A stretch of 64,000 bases of DNA from Candidatus Rifleibacteriota bacterium (GTDB taxonomy: Bacteria; Muiribacteriota; Ozemobacteria; Ozemobacterales; Ozemobacteraceae): positions 124,001 to 188,000 of the forward strand of contig JADFXM010000001.1 in the NCBI GenBank assembly GCA_015233565.1. The letters run 5' to 3'. The position numbers were made by a program, and so were the translations under genes. A model generated the notes under the pieces. It was not told where the DNA came from and ran no database searches. It saw nothing but the letters and a program-made list of their open reading frames with translations. Positions 16,849 through 26,529 of the stretch are shown one piece after another. Within the stretch, counting starts at the first letter, position 1; each line of letters begins with the position of its first letter.

Positions 16849-17256
16849 ATAAAAAACAAAAGCTAATGACACAGCAAATTCGCGGAAATAATTTTTAAAC
16901 AAAAGCCAGAGGAGACAATTTTAGCGGGAAAGGAAATAGTTTACGGCTTTTTCTCTAAAATCTCTGTTTTAAAACAGGTTTTGAAGACAATTGATCAGCT
17001 ACTTTCACACAGCCTCAAGTTAATTAGTTTTTTTCCAGTTATTGCCGAAAGAAATAACTTTTATTATCTTTTGGAAGGCCTAATTCAAGCAGCTTTGAGT
17101 GACCTCCAGGAAAATTAGAGAGTTAATCCTTGTATTTAAATGAAACTTTTAGTGTACATACCTCAAAAAATCTCAAAAATACAATTTTATCGATTAATCA
17201 TTTGGGAAATTTTTCCGAAGTATCTTTTGGTGTATTTTTTTTTGAGGGAGAAAATT
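16849..17256. other. Gene-free stretch before the glycerophosphodiesterase
   Basis: About 400 AT-rich bases. The only clear element is a perfect 14-base palindrome, CTGTTTTAAAACAG at 16964-16977, that could be an operator. An in-frame extension of the downstream gene back to 17140 exists but lacks a ribosome site and precedes the signal peptide with 39 unlikely residues. Confidence 0.45.
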
Positions 17257-18186
17257 ATGATAAGAGTGGCATTTCTTTTCTTATTGATTGCACTGGCTAT
17301 TTCTTTTAGCCCGGAAATGGCTTTCTCGACATCCACACAGGTTTTGATTTATGCTCATAGAGGGGCGCCTAGTATAGCTCCTGAAAACACTTTGATTTCA
17401 TTCAAGACCGCTGTAGAAAAGTGCGGAGCAAAATGGGTGGAATTTGATGTTCATTTGACTAAAGATGGAATTCCGGTAATTATTCATGATGACACATTGG
17501 AAAGAACTACGAATGTAAAAGAAATATACCCTGATCGTGCACCATGGAGAGTTTGTGATTTCAGTTTTGTCGAAATCCAAGGTTTGGATGCTGGAAAATG
17601 GTTTGTGGAAAAGGACCCCTTTGGAACAATAAAAAGTGGGGAAGTGTCTCCTAAAGATGTGCAAAATTATTCCGAAGGAAAAATAAGAATCCCAGCACTT
17701 AGGGGGCTTTTGGTGCTGCTGAAAAACCTTAAATGCAAGGCCAATATTGAAATCAAAAATTTCCCAATTTATTATACGGATATTGAACAAAAAATTGTGA
17801 ATGACTTAAAAGCTTTAGGGATGGAAAATGATGTAGTCATTTCATCCTTTGACCATGATTCATTAGCAAGAGTAAAAGCTATTGCACCTGAGATGAAGCT
17901 TGCAGCCTTGGTTGACCAGCCTATGGTTCCCACCGCGAGCTATTTTAAAGATTGTCTGGGTGTTTCAGCATGGAATCCCGGAAAAGATGTTTTGGGAGTT
18001 GATTCTCAAGGGTACTCAAAAAACAAAACTCTACGCATGGATCTGATTAAAAAAGCTTCGGAGGCAGGTCTCGAAACCAATGTTTGGACGGTGGATGACC
18101 CGCAACTTATGAAAGCACTCGTTTCAGCGGGAGTTAGTGGAATTTTCACTAATTTCCCTCAAAGATTTCGTGGGATGAACAAATAG
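17257..18186 (+). CDS. Secreted glycerophosphodiester phosphodiesterase
   Basis: 309 residues from the ATG at 17257, which follows a GAGGGAG box and begins directly with a signal peptide (MIRVAFLFLLIALAISF). The GDPD catalytic set is complete: YAHRGAPSIAPENT, EFDVHLTKDGIPVIIHDD, and the late strands IEIKNFP and NVWTVDDPQLM. Such enzymes split glycerophosphodiesters from lipid turnover into glycerol-3-phosphate and an alcohol, here in the periplasm or outside. The domain matches UgpQ/GlpQ-like enzymes in length. It is followed by a strong terminator, so it is transcribed apart from the rpiB operon. Confidence 0.93.
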   Translation: MIRVAFLFLLIALAISFSPEMAFSTSTQVLIYAHRGAPSIAPENTLISFKTAVEKCGAKWVEFDVHLTKDGIPVIIHDDTLERTTNVKEIYPDRAPWRVCDFSFVEIQGLDAGKWFVEKDPFGTIKSGEVSPKDVQNYSEGKIRIPALRGLLVLLKNLKCKANIEIKNFPIYYTDIEQKIVNDLKALGMENDVVISSFDHDSLARVKAIAPEMKLAALVDQPMVPTASYFKDCLGVSAWNPGKDVLGVDSQGYSKNKTLRMDLIKKASEAGLETNVWTVDDPQLMKALVSAGVSGIFTNFPQRFRGMNK

Positions 18187-18229
18187 TTCAAAATTCATTT
18201 TTTAAGGGAAATTTTTGCATTCCCTTTAA

Positions 18230-18270
18230 GGGTCTTTCATGGTAGTATTTTTGCCTGAAAGACCCTTTTT
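18230..18270 (+). terminator. Intrinsic terminator after the glycerophosphodiesterase gene
   Basis: GGGTCTTTCA (18230-18239) pairs perfectly with TGAAAGACCC (18256-18265), followed directly by TTTTT. It lies 44 bases after the stop codon and 25 bases before the rpiB start. Confidence 0.9.
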
Positions 18271-18294
18271 GGATTTTTTTAAACGGAGCAACAC

Positions 18295-18738
18295 ATGAAA
18301 TTTTTTGCGGCATCTGACCACGGCGGATTTCCCCTCAAAAAGAGACTTTTCAAGCATTTACAAAGCAAGGGATTGGATTGCACCGATCTGGGTTGTGACA
18401 CAAACGAATCTTGTGATTATCCCGATTTTGCTGCTTTGCTTTGTCGCCAGATACTCAAAAATCCAGGTTCAAGAGGATTACTTGTTTGTGGAACAGGAAT
18501 AGGTATGTCGATTGCGGCTAACCGTTTCCATGGAATAAGAGCAGCGCTTTGTCATAATTCTCTTGAAGCCAGGCTGACACGTTTGCACAATGATGCTAAC
18601 GTATTAGTCCTTGGTGGGAGAATAATCGGTGAAGAACTTGCTATAGACATTCTTGAAAATTTTCTTGAAACTCCGTTTGAAGGTGGCCGTCATTCTCGTC
18701 GCGTTGAAAAAATTGACCCCAAAAAGATAGAGGAATAG
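18295..18738 (+). CDS. rpiB: Ribose-5-phosphate isomerase B
   Basis: 147 residues, the standard RpiB length. The N-terminal ASDHGGFPLK, the active-site segment LLVCGTGIGMSIAANR and the late LHNDANVLVLGGR are diagnostic. The enzyme interconverts ribose-5-phosphate and ribulose-5-phosphate in the pentose phosphate pathway. A GGAG box precedes the ATG by seven bases. It leads a tight operon with upp two bases downstream, an order (rpiB-upp-comEB) familiar from Firmicutes. The supply of ribose phosphate toward PRPP makes sense with upp and comEB. Confidence 0.96.
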   Translation: MKFFAASDHGGFPLKKRLFKHLQSKGLDCTDLGCDTNESCDYPDFAALLCRQILKNPGSRGLLVCGTGIGMSIAANRFHGIRAALCHNSLEARLTRLHNDANVLVLGGRIIGEELAIDILENFLETPFEGGRHSRRVEKIDPKKIEE

Positions 18739-18740
18739 AA

Positions 18741-19370
18741 ATGGACAAAGTGCATGTAATTGATCATCCCCTTTTGAAGCATAAACTCACCTTACTGCGT
18801 TCTAAGTTCACAGATGTTCACTCATTTCGTGAACTTATGCAGGAGATTTCGCTTTTTCTTGCTTATGAAGCGACTCGAACCCTGCCTGTCGAGGAAACAT
18901 ATTGTGAAACTCCTCTTACAAAAACGACTGGCTATCTGATCTCATCACACCTGATTTCCATTGTTCCCATTTTAAGAGCTGGCCTGGGAATGGTTGAAGG
19001 ACTTTTGAAATTCATGCCAATGGCGAAAGTTGGACACATTGGTTTATATCGAGACCATGAAACGCTTCAACCAGTACAATATTATAATAAGCTTCCGCAG
19101 AACATAAAGCAGATGGAGGTTTTCGTTTTAGATCCAATGCTTGCAACTGGCGGGTCTGTCGCCGCGGCAATAAGTATGATAAAGGAAGCGGGGGCTAAAA
19201 AAATCCGTTTTTTGTGCATTGTTTCATGCCCGGAAGGTATCAAAGCTCTTTGCGAAGCTCACCCTGATGTGGAAATTTTTACCTGTGTTATTGATAGTCA
19301 TTTAAATAAAGAGGGTTATATTCTGCCTGGACTTGGCGATGCTGGAGATAGATTATATGGAACAAAATGA
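18741..19370 (+). CDS. upp: Uracil phosphoribosyltransferase
   Basis: 209 residues. The family start ([17 protein letters not shown]), the uracil-side loop [11 protein letters not shown], the PRPP loop [18 protein letters not shown] and the C-terminal [12 protein letters not shown] are all present. It makes UMP from uracil and PRPP for pyrimidine salvage in the cytoplasm. Its 3' end overlaps the comEB start by 14 bases. Confidence 0.96.
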   Translation: MDKVHVIDHPLLKHKLTLLRSKFTDVHSFRELMQEISLFLAYEATRTLPVEETYCETPLTKTTGYLISSHLISIVPILRAGLGMVEGLLKFMPMAKVGHIGLYRDHETLQPVQYYNKLPQNIKQMEVFVLDPMLATGGSVAAAISMIKEAGAKKIRFLCIVSCPEGIKALCEAHPDVEIFTCVIDSHLNKEGYILPGLGDAGDRLYGTK

Positions 19371-19908
19371 TCCCCAAAAACCAAACGATGGAACCCATTT
19401 TGTTGATCCTGGTTGGGTAACAGATGCTGCTGTAAAATATACAACGCGCCCTTCATGGGATGAATATTTCATGCGTATTGCCGTCCTTGTTGCCAGTCGG
19501 TCCACTTGTATTCGACGCAATGTGGGGGCAATAATTGTCAAGGAGAAGCGTATTCTTGCGTCAGGATATAACGGTGCTCCACGTTGTTTAAAGCATTGTT
19601 TCGAACTTCCTGAAAAATGTTTAAGGGAAAGCCGAAAAATTCCATCCGGTGAAAGACAAGAGCTTTGTAGGGGCCTTCATGCCGAACAAAATGCAATTCT
19701 TCAGGCTGCTGCATTTGGAGTTCCGTTAAAGGGTGGGCAACTTTATTGCACTCACCAGCCTTGTGTAATATGTGCCAAAATGATATTGAACACTGAAATA
19801 AGTCGGGTAACTTTTTTGGGAGACTATCCGGATTCACTCGCACTTGAAATGCTGAATGAAGGTAATATTGAACTTCATAAAATGACTTTAGAGGGAAAAA
19901 ATGGCTAA
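19357..19908 (+). CDS. comEB: dCMP deaminase family protein (ComEB-like)
   Basis: 183 residues from the ATG at 19357, preferred over an ATG at 19333 because GGAG lies nine bases upstream. Zinc ligands are visible as HAEQNAI and PCVICAKMI, with an additional Cys/His-rich insert ([12 protein letters not shown]) of the kind that holds a second metal in dCMP deaminases. It converts dCMP to dUMP for thymidylate synthesis, which fits the adjacent upp. The gene overlaps upp and, by eight bases, murA. Confidence 0.92.
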   Translation: MEQNDPQKPNDGTHFVDPGWVTDAAVKYTTRPSWDEYFMRIAVLVASRSTCIRRNVGAIIVKEKRILASGYNGAPRCLKHCFELPEKCLRESRKIPSGERQELCRGLHAEQNAILQAAAFGVPLKGGQLYCTHQPCVICAKMILNTEISRVTFLGDYPDSLALEMLNEGNIELHKMTLEGKNG

Positions 19909-21169
19909 AATAATAATTGAAGGGGGCAACAAGCTTTCAGGTTCGGTAAAAGTTGGGGGGGCTAAAAATGCTGCATTGCCAATTATGGCGGGAGCAATTT
20001 TAAGTGAGGGCCCGGTGGTACTTTCGAATATTCCCCATCTCAACGATGTGGAAACCATGGAAAAAGTCCTTTCAGCCCTTGGAATAACCTGTAAAAAGCT
20101 TGGACCAGGTACGATCGAGCTATCCTCTCATTCGGGAATTTCAGAAGAAGCTCCGTATGAACTTGTAAAAACAATGAGAGCCAGTTTTTTTGTAATGGGA
20201 CCTCTCCTTGGACGTTTGAAAAAAGCTCGAATACCACTTCCTGGCGGCTGTGCGATAGGTGTAAGACCGGTTGATATCCACCTGAAGGGATTCGAAATGT
20301 TGGGAGCCCGCGTATCTCTTGATGCCGGTTGTGCTGTGGCGACAGCCGACAAATTGGTTGGTGCCCCTATCATGTTGGATTTTCCTTCAGTTGGAGCGAC
20401 TGAAAACCTAATGATGGCCGCGGTTTACGCTGAGGGAACAACAGTAATCAATAATGCTGCCAGAGAACCGGAAATTGTGGACCTCGGCAATTTCCTCAAT
20501 AGTATGGGTGCAAAAGTTTCAGGGGCTGGTACTCCTTCTGTTACCATTGAAGGGGTGAAGAGCCTTACAGGTACAAATTATTCGATTATTTCCGATCGAA
20601 TTGAAGCTGGGACATTTCTTGCACTTGGGTCGCTTTTTGAAGGTCCAATCTCAGTTGAGAACTGCAATCCAGACTCTTTGCACGCTGTTACTGCCAAACT
20701 TCAGGAGATGGGAACTGACTTGAAAATTGAAGACTCCAAAATTATTGTCAGGGGCCCAACTCGCATAAAGCCAATTGAAATAAAAACTCTTCCATTCCCG
20801 GGTTTCCCAACTGATTTGCAAGCTCAATTTACTGCAGCGCTTTGTCTCTCAGAGGGTGCTTCCCTCATCACTGAGACGGTTTTTGAGAACCGTTTCATGC
20901 ATGTTTCAGAACTTATAAGAATGGGAGCGAAGCTAAACATCAGAGATAGAACTGTCGTAATTAACGGAGTGGACAAGTTGATCGGAGCGCCAGTGATGGC
21001 AACTGATCTTCGTGCCGGGGCGGCCATGGTGATAGCCGGATTGGTTGCTGAGGGAATTACAGAAATTGGAAATGTCCACCATATAGATCGTGGCTATGAT
21101 AACTTTGTGGATCGTTTAAAGGGACTTGGGGCAAAAATTACTCGCCAGGAGCAAGATAACCATGCCTGA
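19901..21169 (+). CDS. murA: UDP-N-acetylglucosamine 1-carboxyvinyltransferase
   Basis: 422 residues, the usual MurA length. [15 protein letters not shown] at the N-terminus, the catalytic loop [18 protein letters not shown] with the Cys that is the fosfomycin target, and [12 protein letters not shown] near the C-terminus mark the family. It transfers enolpyruvate from PEP to UDP-GlcNAc, the first committed step of peptidoglycan synthesis. The cell therefore builds peptidoglycan and, having Cys rather than Asp in the loop, should be fosfomycin-sensitive at this enzyme. It overlaps comEB and the HEAT gene by eight bases each. Confidence 0.96.
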   Translation: MAKIIIEGGNKLSGSVKVGGAKNAALPIMAGAILSEGPVVLSNIPHLNDVETMEKVLSALGITCKKLGPGTIELSSHSGISEEAPYELVKTMRASFFVMGPLLGRLKKARIPLPGGCAIGVRPVDIHLKGFEMLGARVSLDAGCAVATADKLVGAPIMLDFPSVGATENLMMAAVYAEGTTVINNAAREPEIVDLGNFLNSMGAKVSGAGTPSVTIEGVKSLTGTNYSIISDRIEAGTFLALGSLFEGPISVENCNPDSLHAVTAKLQEMGTDLKIEDSKIIVRGPTRIKPIEIKTLPFPGFPTDLQAQFTAALCLSEGASLITETVFENRFMHVSELIRMGAKLNIRDRTVVINGVDKLIGAPVMATDLRAGAAMVIAGLVAEGITEIGNVHHIDRGYDNFVDRLKGLGAKITRQEQDNHA

Positions 21170-22889
21170 GATTTCAGCCAAGAAAAACGAACCCGCAAAA
21201 ACTTCCCGTGTTCATGAGATGCTGAAAGTAGGTCTTTCCAGCAAAAACAAAGCTGAAAAACTCTTTACGATAAAAGCCATGGGTATTTTAAGAAAACCTG
21301 AATTTTCAGATTCATTGGTTGATGTTCTTTCTTCTCCAGACCCTGAAATAGTTGAAAGTGTTATTGAAACCCTGGGAAAGTTGGGTAATCCTAATGCTAT
21401 AAAATATCTTCTTCCTTACTTGTTCGATGAAATACCTGAAATTGCTGACGTTGCTTTTAAAGCCCTAATGTGTTTCAACATGAGACCAGTTATCCCGTCA
21501 GTGCTCAAAGCTGCTTCGAATGACAAGCCGCCAACAGTCAGAAAGCGCTTGTTGTCTCTGATTACTGGAATAAATGATCCCAAAGTGGCCGGTGCGATAA
21601 CTGACACACTTGGACAAACCCAGGATCCTTCTATTTTGATTGAAGCGCTTAGTTATTTTGTCAAATTTCCTGCTCCTGACAAATCCACTATTTTTAAAAT
21701 GCTGGCAGGAAGCAACAACTGGGAAGTGGCTATGTATGCAGATCTTGCGCTTTCCAGAATAGGGGATGAATCCGCTCGCTCAAAATTGAAAAAACTGGCA
21801 AAATCACCCGCTTCACCAATGAGACATTCGTTAGTGACCGGCTTGAACAAAGCTCCAATGGTCCAGGATCGCGAAATATTTGAAATACTGCTTCGCGACC
21901 CCCATCCTGCAATAAGAATGGCTGCTTTAGGCGGATTTGACGCATTTCCAGCTTCCGACCGGCAACCTTTAATATTGGAGCTTCTTGGCCGGGAAAAAGA
22001 TGAAGCCATCCGAGTTGCATTGTATGATAGAGCCATAAAAGAAAAGTCTGTCCTTTTCTTCAGTGAATTCCAAAAACTTCTTACATTATCTAACGAAGCT
22101 TCCAAAGACCGAGGAAGGCATGGAATAATCGAAATGGGCCAGATGGTTGTCGAAAAAATACTCAACGGCTTCTCTAAAATGACTCTTGAAATGAAAGAGC
22201 AGATGCTTCTTGTGTTAGGTGAAATAGGTGATAGGAAAGCTTTACCCACTCTCACGACAGCCCTTTCCTCTAAAGAAAGATGGCTTAAATTGAACGCAAT
22301 ATCCGGAATAGAGCGAATGCGGGAAAAGCCTTTTGCTGCAAGGTTTGTTGAAATGTTGAATACCGAAACCGACCCTTGGATAGTTGCCACCCTGATTTCT
22401 GCAATTTCTCATCTTGAGGGACAACCTGAATTGGAATCTATGAAAAAATTCCTCTCCCATCAAGATGGAAGAGTGCGTGCAAATGCTGTCGAGGCCATTT
22501 CAAAAGTAAAGAGCCCCGAAGTTTTCTCCATTTTGGAACCGCTTCTAAGGGATGGAAATGATCGGGTTCGTGTTAATGCTTCTGTTTTTCTTTGGAAACT
22601 TGGTAATCACAGTATAATAGATAAACTTTCGGTAATGGCAAAAGAACCTTCTAAATGGGTCAGAGCTTCTGCTGCTTATGCCCTCGGGGAAATCGGCGAT
22701 CATGAACCAGTACCGGTTCTTTTAGAATTGTTGAATGATAGAGAAGATGTTGTTTACAGAAATACAATTGAAGCCCTGGGAAAAATCAAAGATGCTCGCT
22801 CTATTATTCCCCTGCTGAAAGAAAAAGAAAACAAGAGAGTCGCGCCGGAAGTCTTTGATTTAATTTTCAAATCGTTTTCTGAAAACTGA
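21162..22889 (+). CDS. HEAT-repeat protein, last gene of the murA operon
   Basis: 575 residues from the ATG at 21162, chosen for the AGGAG box about ten bases upstream. The protein is helical HEAT/PBS-lyase-type repeats throughout, with clear units such as DPEIVESVIETLGKLGNPNA, DGRVRANAVEAISKVKSPEV and PSKWVRASAAYALGEIGDHE spaced by about 31 residues. No signal peptide or TM is present, so it is a cytoplasmic scaffold. Its overlap with murA implies co-translation but not a shared pathway. It differs from the three HEAT paralogues at 30.5, 35.3 and 58.2 kb in having canonical repeats and no C-terminal anchor. Confidence 0.85.
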   Translation: MPEISAKKNEPAKTSRVHEMLKVGLSSKNKAEKLFTIKAMGILRKPEFSDSLVDVLSSPDPEIVESVIETLGKLGNPNAIKYLLPYLFDEIPEIADVAFKALMCFNMRPVIPSVLKAASNDKPPTVRKRLLSLITGINDPKVAGAITDTLGQTQDPSILIEALSYFVKFPAPDKSTIFKMLAGSNNWEVAMYADLALSRIGDESARSKLKKLAKSPASPMRHSLVTGLNKAPMVQDREIFEILLRDPHPAIRMAALGGFDAFPASDRQPLILELLGREKDEAIRVALYDRAIKEKSVLFFSEFQKLLTLSNEASKDRGRHGIIEMGQMVVEKILNGFSKMTLEMKEQMLLVLGEIGDRKALPTLTTALSSKERWLKLNAISGIERMREKPFAARFVEMLNTETDPWIVATLISAISHLEGQPELESMKKFLSHQDGRVRANAVEAISKVKSPEVFSILEPLLRDGNDRVRVNASVFLWKLGNHSIIDKLSVMAKEPSKWVRASAAYALGEIGDHEPVPVLLELLNDREDVVYRNTIEALGKIKDARSIIPLLKEKENKRVAPEVFDLIFKSFSEN

Positions 22890-23126
22890 AAAAATTTAGA
22901 TGAGGAAAGTTTTTCAACCTCAACATTTCAGTTCGGCTTCGTGACTGCTAATCGTCACCGCTCCCCGAACTGCCGCACGAGCAGGAATAGGCCATCAGTG
23001 GTGTCGCAGGCCCAGCCATGAGTGTTCAATTCTGAACAACTTGAACGTTGGAAGAATTTTCCTGAACTGAAAACAATTCACTTTTACGGCTCCTGAAGCT
23101 GTTTTCTGCTATGACCATTGTTGTAG
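22890..23126. other. GC-rich, structured intergenic segment between convergent genes
   Basis: This space is clearly richer in G and C than its surroundings. CAGTTCGG (22929-22936) pairs with CCGAACTG (22965-22972), and inside this stem GTGAC (22941-22945) pairs with GTCAC (22954-22958). A second small hairpin, GTTCA/TGAAC, lies at 23024-23037. It could be an untranslated RNA, a convergent terminator region or a remnant of inserted DNA; I recognise no Rfam family. Confidence 0.5.
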
Positions 23127-24029
23127 TCAGGGGGGGCCTTCAATTCCACTGTGCCAGTTTCTTCCGATAAACTCCTGGTTCCAGAGGCTCTTCCAAAATT
23201 CGGGATAGACAATGTCTGTGAAGTCAGCCATCACGATTCCGGAGGAACGCGAAATATTTGTGGAAAATCCGGTTGGAACTGATGTGTAGGAATCAATCAG
23301 TTGAAGGGTAACCTGAAAAAAATATTGATTTCGCCCTTTGGTAGTCTGTATTTCGATAGGTTGGATCTGAAAAAAATTCAACTTTTCGGATAGGACCCGA
23401 CTTTCTATTGTTCCGCCCAACCTTGGATGGAATTTTTCTTCGCGAACCAGTTTATATCCAATTTTTGAGTGGGGGTCTGAAAGCACCTTATAAGTAACTC
23501 TGTTCACAAATCTATGAGAAAAACCGTTCGGAGTTTCAACCACAATATCCTTGACGTTTGCATGGACCGGGAAAAAACTGAACACATAAGTCGGTTCCCG
23601 GGCAGTTCCACTCTCTTTTATCATTGACCACAAATTAATTTGAATAGCGCCATCTCCGGTTTCAAAGCAGGCATTTTTCAGGTCTGAGTGCACTTGTTTG
23701 AGGATTCTTTCGGCCTCCATGGCTGTTTCTACTTGCATGATTCCGCTTAATGATCCACGGGTTCCTCCTTGGAGAATCTTAAAAAGTGGTATCATTACAA
23801 CCATTAGGCATCCGGCCACAACAATAACTTCCATCAATGTAAATGCTTTTCGGGAATATCTGGAACGTGTCCATGTTGATTTGCATAGACGCGAGTTGTT
23901 ACTGCTAGACAAAAGGAGGATTAAATTTTTGAAAGAGATGTTGTGAGTAATTGGCAATATCGATCCAGTTTTGAATATACAAGGATTGTTGGAAAGGATA
24001 TTTGTGGAGTTCTTGGATTGCATACTCAT
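23127..24029 (-). CDS. Pseudopilin-like protein, GspJ-type
   Basis: 300 residues. A prepilin-type segment lies at residues about 62-85: RKA before the cleavage point, then FTLMEVIVVAGCLMVVMIPL with Glu at position 5. Ala instead of Gly at position -1 is unusual. The 60-residue stretch before it is far longer than a normal leader, yet the ATG overlaps the upstream stop as ATGA, which supports this start; no better in-frame start with a ribosome site is visible. The body, beta-rich and including SHRFVNRVTYKVLSD, has the size of minor pseudopilin GspJ. It is the last gene of the ECF sigma-pseudopilin cassette. Confidence 0.75.
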   Translation of the reverse strand: MSMQSKNSTNILSNNPCIFKTGSILPITHNISFKNLILLLSSSNNSRLCKSTWTRSRYSRKAFTLMEVIVVAGCLMVVMIPLFKILQGGTRGSLSGIMQVETAMEAERILKQVHSDLKNACFETGDGAIQINLWSMIKESGTAREPTYVFSFFPVHANVKDIVVETPNGFSHRFVNRVTYKVLSDPHSKIGYKLVREEKFHPRLGGTIESRVLSEKLNFFQIQPIEIQTTKGRNQYFFQVTLQLIDSYTSVPTGFSTNISRSSGIVMADFTDIVYPEFWKSLWNQEFIGRNWHSGIEGPP

Positions 24030-24520
24030 TTTGGCCGGTCAAAAATTATTGCTTCTGCTGAAACGTAATTGCGGGATAGCCACCGACTGACATTTGTACT
24101 GCTTTTTGGAGATACTTTGATTATTACTTTGATCCCCTGAATCTTTCCATGGCTTCCGGCAAGAGTGCCCTCGAATTCCTGCAAAGAAATTTCCCTTTGA
24201 AAGGAGGTGCTCTCAGAAGGATGTTTGATTGGTGAAAAAGGTCGGTCCGCAATATCGTTCCAGCCGAGAGGGTAATCGGGCAATTGATGACTTGAATAGT
24301 CTTTCAACCATTCATATCCGAAACTCCTGAATACTTCTATTGGTTCATTTGCGAGTTGGCTTGAAAGTATTTCGTAATAGGCATCCATTGTCATTCTATT
24401 TGCTGATGAAATAACTGCGAAAATTCCTAATAAGGCGCTGGACAGGAAAATGGTTCCCATTAATAATTCTATGATAGTGAACCCGTTTTTTCCAATGATA
24501 TATTTGAAAGTCATTTTCAA
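24026..24520 (-). CDS. Pseudopilin, GspI-like
   Basis: 164 residues with a short basic leader MKMTFKYIIGKNG, then a classical prepilin helix FTIIELLMGTIFLSSALLGI with Glu at position 5. Cleavage would follow Gly13. The size and the position between a GspK-like and a GspJ-like gene fit a minor pseudopilin such as GspI or PilV. It would be processed by a prepilin peptidase encoded elsewhere and assembled at the inner membrane. ATGA overlaps couple it to both neighbours. Confidence 0.8.
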   Translation of the reverse strand: MKMTFKYIIGKNGFTIIELLMGTIFLSSALLGIFAVISSANRMTMDAYYEILSSQLANEPIEVFRSFGYEWLKDYSSHQLPDYPLGWNDIADRPFSPIKHPSESTSFQREISLQEFEGTLAGSHGKIQGIKVIIKVSPKSSTNVSRWLSRNYVSAEAIIFDRPK

Positions 24521-26529
24521 TCTACTATGCTCTCAGTCATTCTTTGAAAAGTTATCCACTGTAAAATGGAAATTTCATAAATTGTATCATCTCTTTTGAG
24601 CATTGGATCATAAAAAATTCTATGTGTTCCTTGCCCCCAGATTGGAGTGCCTAAGACATCGGCAATTAAAGCCCCTTTAAGGTTTAAGGATTTTGTGGGA
24701 ATGACGGCACAGTTTTTAGAATTTCCTGTGGCGATCAGGACTGCTTCAATCGGCTGATCTGTACGAACCATAATATTTCCGTTATTGGTCAAGAGTATTA
24801 ATAAGTCAGATGGATTTGTTTTCTGTATGGAGCCATGGATTTCAAAGCCATTTGCACAAATAATACCCTGCCCTTGAATTTTGAATACTCGGTTTTCTTC
24901 GCCAAGGGTTATTATTCCACCACTTTGGATTCCTCCACGAATATTTATTACTCCTTTATCCCAATCTATTATTCCGGAATTTGCCAAATAATCCTGGCTG
25001 GGAAAACGTCTTGCCAACAAAGTGGTCGAACGAAAAGGTCTGAATCCATCGCGTCCGATTTGTCCTACCGGGATTCTTGCTCCCTGGGGATTAAAAAAAA
25101 CAGGTTTCGGGAAAGGAGACACAAGGGGAGGATTTTCAACTGTTAGAGGAGAACAGTCTTTATATGGGAATTGAGAGTCCAAATAGGAAACGACTGTTCG
25201 AGGTCTCTTGTTCTGGTCTACTCCAGGAAGTTGAGCATAAAAAGTTTTCACATCGGAATTATCCGATTGTGGGCCGGGGAGAATACATCTTGCACGCTTA
25301 TCTATCTGTTTCATTCTGGCTACGTATTCCCCGCCGACTCCAGAAAAATCCAGCCAGAGGTTCACCCAATACAAAAATCTCTGTCTAACGTCTCCTTCAA
25401 GGATGGATTCAGCAAAACCAGCTTCCTGGATTTTTTGAAGATTGGGAGAAAGGATTTTCATTCCCGGGGAAATGGACGGTTCGGGAGGAGAATCTCTTTC
25501 GGCAAGATAATTGCGAATTTCTTCCTCCAAGCGTAAGATTTCGGTGTCGTAGGAATTTCTGATAATTGGGTCAATTGCAAGATCGAAATACCCTTTGATG
25601 CTTGAAAAAGTTGAATTTACGTAGTTTTCAGCGTCTCCATCTCCCCCGCATTTATTGAGAGCAGCTTGCCATGCTCTTCCGATTGATGGATAAAGTCTCA
25701 GGCATTCCTGGTTGGTGCATAAAACAGATTGAGGAGCAGAAATTTGGGGTATTAAGCTCCGAAATTCCTCGGTCAAATTAAGGTAGATGCAATTTCCTCC
25801 ATTACTCCCCGAAGTATCGGTTTCACCGAAATACACTTTTCCTCGTTTTTCCGCAGGCAAGTCATCCTGGTTAATTTCAAGGTGAATCTGCGAGTTATTA
25901 AGAGATTCACCATTCCGACTATTGAATTCGTCAACTCCGTATCTGACCAACAACGCGTAGTCAAGAGGAAAATTTTGGGAATAACCGATTCTTGGTATGG
26001 TGTTATTTCTAGGAGAAACAAGTGCCATGATTTTGTAATCAAAATGTCTGGTTAAAAAGCATTTAAAGGTTTTTCCGCCAATTCTTACAGCGGTAGTTTC
26101 AACTGCGATTTCAATGGTGCCAATTCCTTCGTTCGAATCGACGGAATAGGCAATCCCGTCAAAATCGTTTTTTCGGAAATCAACTAAACGTGCTGTTGCT
26201 TTAATATCGAGGGTCCAGAAGGAGCGAAGGATCTGTTGCCCTTGTTGAATCGACAAAGGAACGGAGACATCTCGAGTTGAAGATGAGCGTGAAATTAACC
26301 ATAATCCTTCAGGGGATGCCGGGTTTCGTGTTTCCTGCTCAAGTCTATAGAACGCTTCTTCCATGGCACTTTCGGAAATATCGCGAAAAATGCTGGTTTG
26401 CTCAGATTTAAAAACAGTATAGTTTGCATTTTCAGATGTTTTATGAAAACTGAATGCTAAAATAGTAACAATAATGCAGACAATTAGCACTGCATAAAAC
26501 AAAAAACCTTTTCTTGAAGATTTTTTCAT
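24517..26529 (-). CDS. PilX/GspK-like single-TM protein with large outer domain
   Basis: 670 residues. The N-terminus MKKSSRKGFLFYAVLIVCII looks like a prepilin leader and helix but has Ala, not Glu, at position 5 after the Gly, as in GspK or PilX-type tip proteins. The large outer part ends in short beta repeats (GGIQSGGIITLGEENRVFKI, GQGIICANGFEIHGSI, NNGNIMVRTDQPIEAVLIAT) that look like a beta-helix of the kind seen in PilX-like proteins of environmental bacteria. It is much longer than Escherichia GspK (about 330 residues). A tip adhesin or priming pseudopilin role is likely. Start and stop both overlap neighbours by four bases. Confidence 0.7.
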   Translation of the reverse strand: MKKSSRKGFLFYAVLIVCIIVTILAFSFHKTSENANYTVFKSEQTSIFRDISESAMEEAFYRLEQETRNPASPEGLWLISRSSSTRDVSVPLSIQQGQQILRSFWTLDIKATARLVDFRKNDFDGIAYSVDSNEGIGTIEIAVETTAVRIGGKTFKCFLTRHFDYKIMALVSPRNNTIPRIGYSQNFPLDYALLVRYGVDEFNSRNGESLNNSQIHLEINQDDLPAEKRGKVYFGETDTSGSNGGNCIYLNLTEEFRSLIPQISAPQSVLCTNQECLRLYPSIGRAWQAALNKCGGDGDAENYVNSTFSSIKGYFDLAIDPIIRNSYDTEILRLEEEIRNYLAERDSPPEPSISPGMKILSPNLQKIQEAGFAESILEGDVRQRFLYWVNLWLDFSGVGGEYVARMKQIDKRARCILPGPQSDNSDVKTFYAQLPGVDQNKRPRTVVSYLDSQFPYKDCSPLTVENPPLVSPFPKPVFFNPQGARIPVGQIGRDGFRPFRSTTLLARRFPSQDYLANSGIIDWDKGVINIRGGIQSGGIITLGEENRVFKIQGQGIICANGFEIHGSIQKTNPSDLLILLTNNGNIMVRTDQPIEAVLIATGNSKNCAVIPTKSLNLKGALIADVLGTPIWGQGTHRIFYDPMLKRDDTIYEISILQWITFQRMTESIVD

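Noticed and set aside
21653..22390. 245-codon minus-strand frame
   Set aside because: Antisense shadow of the HEAT-repeat gene; repetitive coding on the sense strand keeps the opposite frame open.
22929..23037. Riboswitch or group II intron fragment
   Set aside because: The stems do not match cobalamin, c-di-GMP or intron domain V consensus patterns that I could recall, and it lies between convergent gene ends rather than before a gene.
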